From Gammaproteobacteria bacterium (GTDB lineage: Bacteria > Pseudomonadota > Gammaproteobacteria > Burkholderiales > Nitrosomonadaceae), in contig CP054179.1 of NCBI GenBank assembly GCA_015709615.1, forward strand, positions 2,356,001-2,420,000: a stretch of 64,000 nt of DNA, given 5' to 3'. Positions within the stretch are counted from its first letter, which is position 1. Each line of letters opens with the position of its first letter. The notes beneath the pieces were generated by a model, which did not search any database, was not told the DNA's origin, and saw nothing but the letters and a program-made list of their open reading frames with translations. The position numbers and the translations under genes are program-made. Below are positions 35,353-44,439 of this stretch, piece after piece.

Positions 35353-36563
35353 TCACCAATAGCCTGGAACGGTTTTGTTGATTTCATATTCCCCGAGAAT
35401 TTCACTGAGTTCACCGGTATTTAAAAATTCCTGAAGATCGAATGTGAGATTAGCAAAGACCTGTTTCTGATCCTTGTCCCACGCCCACCATTGGTCGTTA
35501 AATACTTTAGGAGAAGCCGGCTCCAGCTTATTCAGATAATACCATTTGATCTTTTCGATACCCTTTAGGTAGCCATCCACTTCGGATTCGTTCTTTTTCT
35601 TGGCTTTACTGATCGCTTTGTTCACGATGAGATTCACTTTCGTATCCTTTTCCTGCAGTGTATGGCCGCTTTTGTTGGGTAGGGAATTGAAGAAAGGATT
35701 GTGGGTGATCGTTTTTTTGTAGCCCAGCGTAGTTGCGTCGCCTCGGTTCTGCCAATCGTTCCAATTATCCCATGTCCATTTCTTTCCTTTAAATTCGTAC
35801 TCCTCAATGGAATAGTCAATTTGCGTCGGTGTATACTGCTCAATCGGATCAAGATTTGCTCCGGTGTGTACTCCGTATTGTGGCGTTACTTCCATTTTGA
35901 AGGCCCTGGCGGCCGCTCCTTTATAACGGGCATCATATAGTTTATTTTCCACATTATTTAGCATGTCCTGATTGGTGGAGATCAGGAGCGGTACGATGTT
36001 GCCCGGGCCTAGAGTGCCTCCATGTGAACGTGCCAGCATGTGCGCGCTTTCATAGGTGTTGGGTCTTAAACTCTTCACGTCGGCGGAAAAAGGTGTGTTT
36101 TGGACATCCGGGCCAAACCCGGTTTTGCCAAGTCTGGCAATGACTTTTGAGGGAACCGAGTAAGGCCCTTTTATCCAAGAATCGGAATATTGATACTGAC
36201 TGTCGGGTAGTTTCGACGGGTAAATGGGTTCATGATCTAACCGCTCTCTGTTGCCGAATTTTTGTAACACGCCTTTGTAGCCGGGATGAACATTCGTACT
36301 GGTCAGGTTGGTAGCCGGTATTTCTTTTCTTGCGGTTTGGCGAGGCGAGCTGTGGATCATTGCCTTGGTCTGCGCTATTTTTTTGCTTGAGGGCTATTTT
36401 TTATCGTTTCGATCAGCTGCTTTTGCGCGGCCGTTCCAGGCCGATTGTCGGCAAATTCCGGTGTATCTCTGTTTCTATTTTGTTGCTGCAGAACACCATC
36501 GGCAGAGGCTTTGCTGGCGGACTGCTGATTCCTGCTGTTCGATACTTGTCCGATAAATTTCAT
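35353..36563 (-). pseudogene. Putative eCIS nuclease effector, split by a frameshift at an A7 run
   Basis: Two leftward frames belong together. The 5' part (36563-36375) begins MKFIGQVSNSRNQQ and contains FADNRPGTAAQKQLIETIKNSPQAKK, the motif style common to the N termini of eCIS cargo and DUF4157-type proteins. It stops right after seven A (T7 on the plus strand, 36378-36384). One extra base there continues into IAQTKAMIHSSPRQTARKE and the 335-codon frame that starts at 36360. The C-terminal half holds SAHMLARSHGGTLGPGNIVPL, resembling DNA/RNA non-specific endonuclease toxin motifs, with LNNVENKLYDARYKGAAARAF after it. It may be an inactive gene, a slippage-controlled gene or a sequencing error. 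No adjacent immunity gene is evident. Confidence 0.65.
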
Positions 36564-36788
36564 TTTGCGATGGTGTGGCGTTAGGTTTGTGGAGAATGGC
36601 TAAAACATACAGCATGGGTTAATTTTATACCAGTCCTGTTCATCAGCTGGAAGGTTCGCATCGATCGGCTTAGTCTCGCAGCAGTTAAAAACCCTGTTGA
36701 CAACATCAATTTTATTAAATAAAAATCATGGCCTTATAATGCATCCTCTGATTCCTGATGCGTGTTGACCGCCTTCTAAAAACGTGAG
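36564..36788. other. Divergent intergenic region between the effector and the kinase genes
   Basis: This 225-bp non-coding space should hold the promoters of the leftward nuclease gene and the rightward kinase gene. It includes an AT-rich stretch (about 36700-36735). No clear ribosome site precedes 36563, which leaves the effector start uncertain. Confidence 0.4.
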
Positions 36789-39700
36789 ATGTTCATGCAT
36801 GAGGTTCCACCCTATCAGCAGTTATTCGAGGCGAGCCCGCATCCGTATTTGATCCTGCGCGCGGATTCCGGCTTCACCATCGTCGCGGTGAACAATAAAT
36901 ACCTTGAGGTGACGGGCACCGGGCGCGACGCCATTGTGGGTCAAAGCATGTTCGATGTTTTTCCCGATAACCCGGAAGATCAAGCATCCACCAGCGTGCG
37001 TGACTTGCGTGCCTCGCTGAATCATGTGGTGAGTAAGAAACAAGCGGATGTCATGAGCGTGCAAAAGTACGATATTCCGTTGCGCGACGGCAGCGGCGCA
37101 TTCGAACTCAAATACTGGAGCCCGGTCAACACGCCGGTATTGGATGCCGAAGGCCATGTCGCTTATATCATTCATCATGTGGAGGACGTGACCGAATACG
37201 TTGTCAGTCATGACAATAAAGCGCAGTTGAGCAGGGTGAAAGCGCGCGCGCAACGCATGGAAGCGGAAATCGTGCGGCGTGCGGCGGAAGTTAAGCAAGC
37301 CAATCGCGCCTTGAAAGCTGCAATGGAAGAGCTGGAGCAGCTGAACCGGCGCTTGACCGAGCTGGATCAACTCAAGTCGCAATTTTTTGCCAATATCAGC
37401 CATGAGTTACGCACCCCGCTCACATTGATTCTCGCACCGTTGGAGAGCCGCATGCAGCGGCTCATCAAAAACAATGCAGCAGCGCAGGAGCGCCAGGAAA
37501 CCGAATTGCTGCTGCGCAACGCGCATGTTCTCCACCGGTTGGTCACCGATCTGCTCGATGCGACCAAACTCGAAGCGGGGCGCATGCAAATTCATTGGGC
37601 GCGGTTCGATTTGGCAAAGCTGGTGCGGACTGCGGCAAGTTACTTCGAATGGCTGGCGCAGGAGCGCGCCATCGCGTTGCAAGTGATTGCGCCGGAAGCT
37701 TGCGTGATCGAAAGCGATCATGAAAAGTTGCAGCGCATCTTGCTCAATCTGCTGTCGAATGCATTCAAGTTTGTTCAGGATAAAGGCTGTATCTCGTTAC
37801 GGCTGACCGCAAGCGGAGATCGCGCGCAAATCGAAGTGCAGGATAATGGCCCCGGCATACCGGAGGATATGTGCGAGCGTGTATTCGAACGTTTTGTCCA
37901 ACTGGAAAACGGTGCAACTCGTCGGTACCGTGGAACCGGATTAGGGTTGGCTATCGTCAAGGATTTCGTTCATCTGTTGCGTGGCGAGATTGAACTTAAA
38001 GAGCCGCCGGGTGGCGGCGCGCTATTCAGAATCACGTTGCCGTGTTCAGCGCCGGCTGGTGCGGTGCTATCGGATTCACCGGCCCTGCCCGACGAAAGCG
38101 GAGTGCATGAGGCCATCGCTGAGTTACGGGCTGGCGCGCGCCATCCGCCATCCGCCGTATCCGCTCCTGACGGTAATAAGCCCTTGGTGCTGGTGGTTGA
38201 AGACAATGCGGATATGAATCGCTTTCTCGCCGATACGTTGCAACCGGAATACCGGGTGGTTAGCGCCTTCGATGGCCGGCAAGGATTGGAACAAGCTTTG
38301 GCTGCACCGCCGGATTTAATCATTTCCGACGTAATGATGCCGGTGATGGACGGTGAGCAAATGGTGCGGCAGATGCGCAAACATGCCGAGCTGGAAGGGG
38401 TTCCCATCGTGATGCTGACCGCCAAGGCGGACGATGATCTGTGCGTGCGGTTGCTGAAGTTCGGGGTGCAGGATTTCTTGCATAAACCTTTCAGCGTGAA
38501 CGAGCTGCTGGCGCGCGCCGGTAAATTGGTCGCCGAGTATCGGCATTCCCGTGAACAGTTGCGCGAAAGTGAAGCGCGCTTTCAAGCTACTTTTGAGCAA
38601 GCTGCCGTTGGTATTTCGATTGTTTCACTCGAGGGGTATTGGTTGCGTGTCAACCGCAAGCTTTGCGCTATCCTGGGTTACAGTCACGATGAACTGATGG
38701 CGCTGACTTTTCAGGATGTGACCTACCCCGATGATCTGGATGCGGATCTCGATAAGGTAAGGCGTACGTTGAGCGGTGAGATTGCGACTTATGCGATGGA
38801 AAAACGCTATATCCGCAAGGACGGCCGCGTGATCTGGGCCAATCTTCACGTTGCGCTGGTGCGTAAGCCCGATAACACGCCGGATTATTTTATTTCCGTT
38901 GTGGAAGATATCCAAAGCCGCAAGGAAACCGAAGCAAACTTCAAGGAAGCGAAGCGCATTGCCAATCTCGGGCACTGGACCTGGAACGGTGCCGGCGAGC
39001 AAACCTGGTCTGAGGAGCTTTACGCCATTTTCGGCCGTGATCCGGCTCTGCCGCCCGCCAATTATCAGGAAATAGCAGGCTATTACACCGCAGAAAGTTG
39101 GAACAGGCTGGATGCGGCGGTGCAAAAATGCTGGTGCGAAGGCATGGCGTTTGAGTGCGATGCCGAAGTGGTGCGGCCGGATGGTGTGCATCGCTGGACG
39201 ATCTCGCGCGGAGAAGCGATACGCGATGCTGACGGTCGCGTCATTGCCATGCGCGGCACCGTGCAAGACATCACCGAGCGCAAGCTGGCTGAGGTGGCGC
39301 TGCAAGAAAGCGAGGAGCGGTTCAAATTGCTCATTGAGCATGCGCCGGCATCATTAGCCATGCTCGACCGGGAATTGCGCTATCTTGTCTGCAGCCAGCG
39401 TTGGCGCCGCGATTACAAACTGGATGAGGGTGATTTATCGGGGGTGTGCCATTACGATGTTTTCCCCGAGATCGGCGAGGAATGGAAAGCTATCCATCGC
39501 CGTTGTCTGGGCGGCGAAATCATTCGCGCCGACGAGGATCGTTTCGTGCGGGCGGATGGCAGTGTGCAGTGGCTGCGCTGGGAAGTGCGGCCCTGGTATC
39601 AAGCCGATGGCGCAATCGGCGGGATTGCCATGTTTACCGAGGATATCACTTACCGCAAACAAGCCGAAACGGCCTTGCAGCAGATGAATGCCGATCTGGA

Positions 39701-40430
39701 GGTGCGCATTACGGATCGCACAGCGGAATTAAAAGCGCTCAATCAGTCGTTGGAAAGTTTTGTGTATTCCGTTTCCCATGATTTGAAAGCGCCGTTGCGC
39801 GGTGTTGAGGGTTACAGCCGGCTTTTGGAAGAAGGTTGCGCCGATCAATTGGGCGACGAGGGGCGTTTGTTTATTCGCAATATACGCACGGGGGTGACGC
39901 GCATGAATGAGCTGATCAATGACTTGCTGGCGTATTCGCGTATGGAGCGGCGCCAGCTTGAATCCGATGCGCTGGATTTGTCCGTTCTGGTTCAGCAAGC
40001 GCTGGGGGAATGCCGTGAAGATATCGCCGCACATCAAATCGAAATTGCCGCGCATCTGCCGCCGCTCATGGTGCGCGGCGATCGCGAGGGCATGGCGTTG
40101 GTGCTGCGCAATGTATTGGAGAATGCGATCAAATTCAGTCAATACTCAGCGCATCCGCGTATCGAATTCGGTTCTGAGCAGGAAGGTAAACGGATTTCTT
40201 TGTGGATTCGTGACAATGGTATCGGTTTTGATATGAAGTATAATCAGCGCATATTCGAGATCTTTGAGCGCCTCCACCGACTGGAGGATTACCCCGGGAC
40301 GGGGATTGGCCTGGCTCTGGTCAAGAAGGCCATGCAACGCATGGGCGGCCGGGTTTGGGCGCAGAGCGCGCCCGGCGAAGGAGCGACCTTTTATTTGCAG
40401 TTACCGGCAGCGCAAGAAAAACCGAAGTAG
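36789..40430 (+). CDS. Hybrid sensor histidine kinase with two kinase cores
   Basis: This 1213-aa cytoplasmic protein has no transmembrane segments. The domain order is PAS (about 10-135), coiled coil (140-190), HisKA with phospho-acceptor His205 (NISHELRTPL), HATPase (to about 420), and REC with Asp514 (LIISDVMMPVMDG). Three PAS/PAC units (about 585-955) follow, then a second HisKA with His997 (SVSHDLKAPLRG) and HATPase, whose NGIGFDMKYNQRIFEIF and GTGIGLALVK boxes are visible. The second core resembles bacteriophytochrome-type kinases. It is followed at 13 bp by a single-domain response regulator of the Rcp1 type that typically partners such a kinase. It sits inside the eCIS locus; the signal is unknown. 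Confidence 0.9.
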   Translation: MFMHEVPPYQQLFEASPHPYLILRADSGFTIVAVNNKYLEVTGTGRDAIVGQSMFDVFPDNPEDQASTSVRDLRASLNHVVSKKQADVMSVQKYDIPLRDGSGAFELKYWSPVNTPVLDAEGHVAYIIHHVEDVTEYVVSHDNKAQLSRVKARAQRMEAEIVRRAAEVKQANRALKAAMEELEQLNRRLTELDQLKSQFFANISHELRTPLTLILAPLESRMQRLIKNNAAAQERQETELLLRNAHVLHRLVTDLLDATKLEAGRMQIHWARFDLAKLVRTAASYFEWLAQERAIALQVIAPEACVIESDHEKLQRILLNLLSNAFKFVQDKGCISLRLTASGDRAQIEVQDNGPGIPEDMCERVFERFVQLENGATRRYRGTGLGLAIVKDFVHLLRGEIELKEPPGGGALFRITLPCSAPAGAVLSDSPALPDESGVHEAIAELRAGARHPPSAVSAPDGNKPLVLVVEDNADMNRFLADTLQPEYRVVSAFDGRQGLEQALAAPPDLIISDVMMPVMDGEQMVRQMRKHAELEGVPIVMLTAKADDDLCVRLLKFGVQDFLHKPFSVNELLARAGKLVAEYRHSREQLRESEARFQATFEQAAVGISIVSLEGYWLRVNRKLCAILGYSHDELMALTFQDVTYPDDLDADLDKVRRTLSGEIATYAMEKRYIRKDGRVIWANLHVALVRKPDNTPDYFISVVEDIQSRKETEANFKEAKRIANLGHWTWNGAGEQTWSEELYAIFGRDPALPPANYQEIAGYYTAESWNRLDAAVQKCWCEGMAFECDAEVVRPDGVHRWTISRGEAIRDADGRVIAMRGTVQDITERKLAEVALQESEERFKLLIEHAPASLAMLDRELRYLVCSQRWRRDYKLDEGDLSGVCHYDVFPEIGEEWKAIHRRCLGGEIIRADEDRFVRADGSVQWLRWEVRPWYQADGAIGGIAMFTEDITYRKQAETALQQMNADLEVRITDRTAELKALNQSLESFVYSVSHDLKAPLRGVEGYSRLLEEGCADQLGDEGRLFIRNIRTGVTRMNELINDLLAYSRMERRQLESDALDLSVLVQQALGECREDIAAHQIEIAAHLPPLMVRGDREGMALVLRNVLENAIKFSQYSAHPRIEFGSEQEGKRISLWIRDNGIGFDMKYNQRIFEIFERLHRLEDYPGTGIGLALVKKAMQRMGGRVWAQSAPGEGATFYLQLPAAQEKPK

Positions 40431-40443
40431 CGATAGAGTCATC

Positions 40444-40869
40444 ATGATGAGTTCACGTCCGCCCATTCTCCTTGTTGAAGATAATCCACTGGATGTCGAC
40501 TTGACCTTGCGTGCTTTCCAGCGGTGCAAACTGGCTAATCCGATTCTGGTGGCGCGCGACGGCGAGGAAGCGCTGGCCTGGGTGCCACGCTGGGAGAGCG
40601 GGGAAACCAAACCGGCGGTCATTTTGCTCGACTTGAAATTACCCAAGATCGATGGCCTTGCCGTGCTGAAAACACTGAAAGCGCATGCCGTGCTGCGCCG
40701 CATCCCGGTCGTGGTGCTGACCACTTCGGGAGAAGATTGCGATATTCAAGCCGCCTATGACCTGGGAGCCAATTCTTACATTATCAAGCCGGTCGGCTTT
40801 GATAATTTCATGAACGTAGCGCAGCAGATAGAGCTTTACTGGTGCGTGCTTAACGAATTGAACGGGTAA
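40444..40869 (+). CDS. Single-domain response regulator (Rcp1-like)
   Basis: This 141-aa receiver domain has the acidic pair in LLVEDNPLDVDL, phospho-acceptor Asp63 (VILLDLKLPKIDG), Thr/Ser in VLTTSGED and Lys115 (SYIIKPVGFDNF). It has no output domain. The start at 40444 is chosen because domain homology begins there; the open frame extends further upstream inside the kinase gene. It lies 13 bp after the hybrid kinase and 5 bp before the GGDEF-EAL gene, so it probably relays phosphate between the two. Confidence 0.92.
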   Translation: MMSSRPPILLVEDNPLDVDLTLRAFQRCKLANPILVARDGEEALAWVPRWESGETKPAVILLDLKLPKIDGLAVLKTLKAHAVLRRIPVVVLTTSGEDCDIQAAYDLGANSYIIKPVGFDNFMNVAQQIELYWCVLNELNG

Positions 40870-40874
40870 CTGCG

Positions 40875-43800
40875 ATGCGCGTCCTGTATATCGAAGATAC
40901 CCTGAGCGATGCCGATTTGGCCCGGCGCACGCTGGCGCGAACGGCGCCCGACATCGAATTGATCGCGGTGACATCGCTCGCGGAAGGTCTGAAATGTCTC
41001 GACAAGCCTGACTATTACGATGTACTGCTGACCGATCTCAATTTGCCCGACGGTTCGGGGCTGGAAGCATTGGCCAACGTCAGGGAGCGGCGGCTGCCGC
41101 TGGCCGTGGTGATTATTACCGGGTCGGGCGATCACAATACGGCAATTGCGGCATTCAAAGCCAGCGCGGACGATTATCTGATCAAGGAAGGCGACTATCT
41201 GGAGCGGCTGCCGCGCATATTGCGCAGTGCGCTGGCACGCTTCCGCAGCAAAAGTGTGAACCGCAATCTGCTGACATTGCGCGTGCTGTACATCGAACAT
41301 AACAGTTTTGATATCGATCTGATGCGCCGTCATTTGGCTCAGTATGCGCCGCACATTCATTTGTCCGCGGTGACCAGCGCGCAAGAGGCTTTGGCGCTGC
41401 TGCCGGCCGGTCCGGAGCAGGCGGCCGATTTCGATATCTTGCTGATCGATAACCGCCTGCCGGGAATGGACGGTCTCGAGTTTGTCAGGCTGTTGCGCGA
41501 AGAGCGCAAGCTGGAACTACCCATCGTGCTGGTCACCGGGCAGGGCAGTGAAATGGTGGCTGCGCGCGCATTGCATTTGGGTGTGGAAGATTATTTATCC
41601 AAACATGAAGGTTATCTCTTCGAGATTCCCGCCACATTGGAAAAAGCGCAGCGGCAAGCCGAACTGGTGCGCGAGCGGATCAGCCTGAAACAAACCAGTT
41701 TGCGCCTTTCTCATTTGCTGGCCACCAGCCCGATGGTGCTGTACAACCTTCGTTTCACGGCAGATGCATTGCAGTCTGTTTGGGTCAGCGAAAATATCGA
41801 GCGGCTGCTGGGCTATACGGTAGAAGAAGCACTCGTTCCGGATTGGTGGCTTTCCCACTTGCATCCGGATGACCGTGAATTGGTAGCGGCGCGTCAATTA
41901 ACGCTGCTCACCGATGATCAACTGACGCACGATTATCGTTTTTTTCGCCGTGACGGACGAATCGTCTGGATTCTCGACGAGCTGCGGCTGATACGGAATG
42001 CCGACGGTCAGCCGCATGAAATTGTCGGCGCCTGGTTGGATATCAGCGAGCACAAGCGGGTTGAATTAATCCGGCGAGCGCATCAATCGGCATTGGATTT
42101 GATCGTCGCCAATCAACCGCTGGCGGTGATTTTGAGCGATATCGCCAAACACCTCGAAGCGATCAATTCCGACATGCTGGTTTCCATTTTGCTATTGGAT
42201 AAACATGCGGGCCGCTTGAAGCATGGGGCTGCGCCCAGCTTGCCAGATGATTACAACGCAGCGATCAATCGACTGATGGTCGGCGACGGCGCGGGTTCCT
42301 GCGGCACGGCGACCTGGCGCGATGAAGCGGTGATCGTTTCCGATATCGATCGTCATCCGTATTGGCAGCCTTATCTGGAATTGACGCGCAAAGCCGATCT
42401 TCACGCCTGCTGGTCGTTGCCGTTCAAGGACGAAAATGGCGATGTGCTGGGTACTTTCGCCATTTATCACCACATGCCGTGCGAGCCCTCATCCGCCGAT
42501 CTGGCGCTGATTCATGAGTTTGCCTCCATCACGGCACTGGCGGTGCAAAAAGTCTATGCGGCGGAAACCTTAAGGCAGGCTGCGGCGGTATTCGAATCCA
42601 CCCGCGAAGGCGTTGTGATCACTGATCTGGAGCCGCGCATTTTGGCAGTCAACCGCGCGTATACGGAAATTACCGGTTATGGCGCAGCGCAAGCACTCGG
42701 TAAGAATCCGAAAATTATCAAATCGGGGCGCCACGACAAATCGTTTTATCAAGCGATGTGGGCCGGATTGCTGCAGGAAGGTTATTGGCATGGAGAAATC
42801 TGTAACCGCCGCAAAAACGGTGAAATTTATCCGCAATGGCTGACAATCACCACAGTCCGCAACGACAAGAATGAGCCCTGCAATTACGTCGGGGTTTTTA
42901 CCGATATTACGCAAATGAAACAATCCGAGGCGCGTCTGGCGCATCTGGCGCACTACGATCCGTTAACCGGCTTGCCGAACCGGCTGCTGGTGCAATCACG
43001 CCTGCTTCACGCTATTGAGCGCGCGCAGCGGCACAATTTCCGTATTGCGGCACTTTGTCTCGATCTCGATCGTTTCAAGAATGTCAACGACAGTCTCGGA
43101 CATCCGGTCGGCGACGAGCTTTTGATTATGCTGACTGCGCGCTTGAAAAACCGCCTGCGCGAGGAAGATACGCTGGCGCGCTTGGGTGGCGACGAGTTCT
43201 TGCTGGTGCTGGAGGATGTCAAAGAGCCAAGCGAGCCTGCAACCGTTGCGCAAACTATGATTGATTTGCTCGCTACCCCGTTTGTTTTGCCGAGCGGGCA
43301 CGAAATCTTCATTAATGCGAGTATCGGCATCAGTCTTTTTCCGGATGACGCGCGCAATGTCACGGAATTGATTCAGCATGCGGATATGGCGATGTATCTG
43401 GCGAAAAAAGAAGGACGCAGCACCTATCGCTACCACACGGAAGCGTTGAGCATTGCCGCAAATGAGCGCCTGGTGATGGAAAATCATTTGCGCCACGCAC
43501 TCGCAGCCGGAGAATTCATTCTGCACTATCAGCCGCTGATCGATGCCCGTAGCGGCCGGGTGGTCGGCGCCGAGGCGTTGGTGCGCTGGCAGCCGCCGGG
43601 CAAGGAAATGGTGCCGCCGGGGAAATTCATTCCGATTGCGGAAGAAACCGGTTTGATCGTGCCGCTCGGCGAATGGGTGCTGCGCACCGCCTGCGCGCAA
43701 GGGCGCGCCTGGATCGATGCCGGTCTGCCGCCGCTCGTGATGGCGGTCAATTTGTCGGTGCGGCAGTTTCAATCGGCGGATCTGGCCGAAGTGATCCAGC

Positions 43801-44246
43801 GCGTGCTGGAAGAAACGAAACTGCCGGCGGGTTGTTTGGAGCTCGAATTAACCGAGAGCATGTTCATGGAACACGCGGAACGCTCGATTGAAACGCTAAA
43901 AATGTTGAAGGCGCCGGGAATTCAACTGGCGATCGACGATTTCGGCACGGGTTACTCGTCATTGACGTATCTGAAGCGGTTCCCGATTGATAAGCTCAAG
44001 ATCGATCAAAGTTTCGTGCGCGGTTTGGCGCACGACCCCAACGATCGTGAAATTGCCGCAACGATTATCGCCATGGCGCGCAGCCTGAAATTAAGCGTGC
44101 TGGCGGAAGGTGTTGAGTCGGAACAGCAGTTAGCCTTCCTGCGTCAGCATGATTGCGATTATTATCAAGGTTTTTTGTTTCACCGGCCGGTGCCGGCCGT
44201 AGAGCTTGAAGCCTGGTTACGTGAGCATGCAGCACGTCAATCATGA
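40875..44246 (+). CDS. REC-REC-PAS-GAF-PAS-GGDEF-EAL cyclic-di-GMP signalling protein
   Basis: This 1123-aa protein has two receivers in tandem (phospho-acceptor Asp54 with Lys104, and Asp192 with Lys243; the second has Glu-His instead of an acidic pair in YIEHNSFD). PAS (about 275-395), GAF (about 400-560) and a second PAS (about 565-680) follow. The diguanylate cyclase domain has an intact GGDEF (771-775), and the phosphodiesterase domain has EAL (900-902) with ESMFMEHAERS and DDFGTGYSSL. Both catalytic motifs look intact, so it may make or degrade cyclic-di-GMP depending on input. It ends 193 bp before the eCIS sheath gene and may tie particle production to cyclic-di-GMP; that is inference. 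Confidence 0.92.
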   Translation: MRVLYIEDTLSDADLARRTLARTAPDIELIAVTSLAEGLKCLDKPDYYDVLLTDLNLPDGSGLEALANVRERRLPLAVVIITGSGDHNTAIAAFKASADDYLIKEGDYLERLPRILRSALARFRSKSVNRNLLTLRVLYIEHNSFDIDLMRRHLAQYAPHIHLSAVTSAQEALALLPAGPEQAADFDILLIDNRLPGMDGLEFVRLLREERKLELPIVLVTGQGSEMVAARALHLGVEDYLSKHEGYLFEIPATLEKAQRQAELVRERISLKQTSLRLSHLLATSPMVLYNLRFTADALQSVWVSENIERLLGYTVEEALVPDWWLSHLHPDDRELVAARQLTLLTDDQLTHDYRFFRRDGRIVWILDELRLIRNADGQPHEIVGAWLDISEHKRVELIRRAHQSALDLIVANQPLAVILSDIAKHLEAINSDMLVSILLLDKHAGRLKHGAAPSLPDDYNAAINRLMVGDGAGSCGTATWRDEAVIVSDIDRHPYWQPYLELTRKADLHACWSLPFKDENGDVLGTFAIYHHMPCEPSSADLALIHEFASITALAVQKVYAAETLRQAAAVFESTREGVVITDLEPRILAVNRAYTEITGYGAAQALGKNPKIIKSGRHDKSFYQAMWAGLLQEGYWHGEICNRRKNGEIYPQWLTITTVRNDKNEPCNYVGVFTDITQMKQSEARLAHLAHYDPLTGLPNRLLVQSRLLHAIERAQRHNFRIAALCLDLDRFKNVNDSLGHPVGDELLIMLTARLKNRLREEDTLARLGGDEFLLVLEDVKEPSEPATVAQTMIDLLATPFVLPSGHEIFINASIGISLFPDDARNVTELIQHADMAMYLAKKEGRSTYRYHTEALSIAANERLVMENHLRHALAAGEFILHYQPLIDARSGRVVGAEALVRWQPPGKEMVPPGKFIPIAEETGLIVPLGEWVLRTACAQGRAWIDAGLPPLVMAVNLSVRQFQSADLAEVIQRVLEETKLPAGCLELELTESMFMEHAERSIETLKMLKAPGIQLAIDDFGTGYSSLTYLKRFPIDKLKIDQSFVRGLAHDPNDREIAATIIAMARSLKLSVLAEGVESEQQLAFLRQHDCDYYQGFLFHRPVPAVELEAWLREHAARQS

Positions 44247-44269
44247 TTGCACTTGCTGCCGGAAGTAGG

Positions 44270-44286
44270 AATTAACGGCGTTAATT
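44270..44286. promoter_or_regulatory. Perfect palindrome upstream of the eCIS structural operon
   Basis: AATTAACG-G-CGTTAATT, followed by TT, lies 24 bp after the GGDEF-EAL stop and 170 bp before the sheath gene. It could be a regulator-binding site for the eCIS promoter or a short terminator for the signalling genes. Confidence 0.4.
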
Positions 44287-44373
44287 TTGCCAATTTTTTA
44301 CATAACGCTTGAGTATTGATACTACATCCGCTAAGCTGCGCTATGTTCAATTTAAACAAGGTTGTAGGCTGGA

Positions 44374-44394
44374 CTTATCAAGTTGGGTGATAAG
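44374..44394. promoter_or_regulatory. Inverted repeat close to the sheath gene start
   Basis: CTTATCA and TGATAAG are separated by 7 nt, 46 bp before the sheath start codon. The position would suit an operator, or a leader hairpin in the eCIS transcript. Confidence 0.35.
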
Positions 44395-44439
44395 AAAATT
44401 GTCGATGAATGCTACGATTCCAATTAAAAGGAGCTGATG

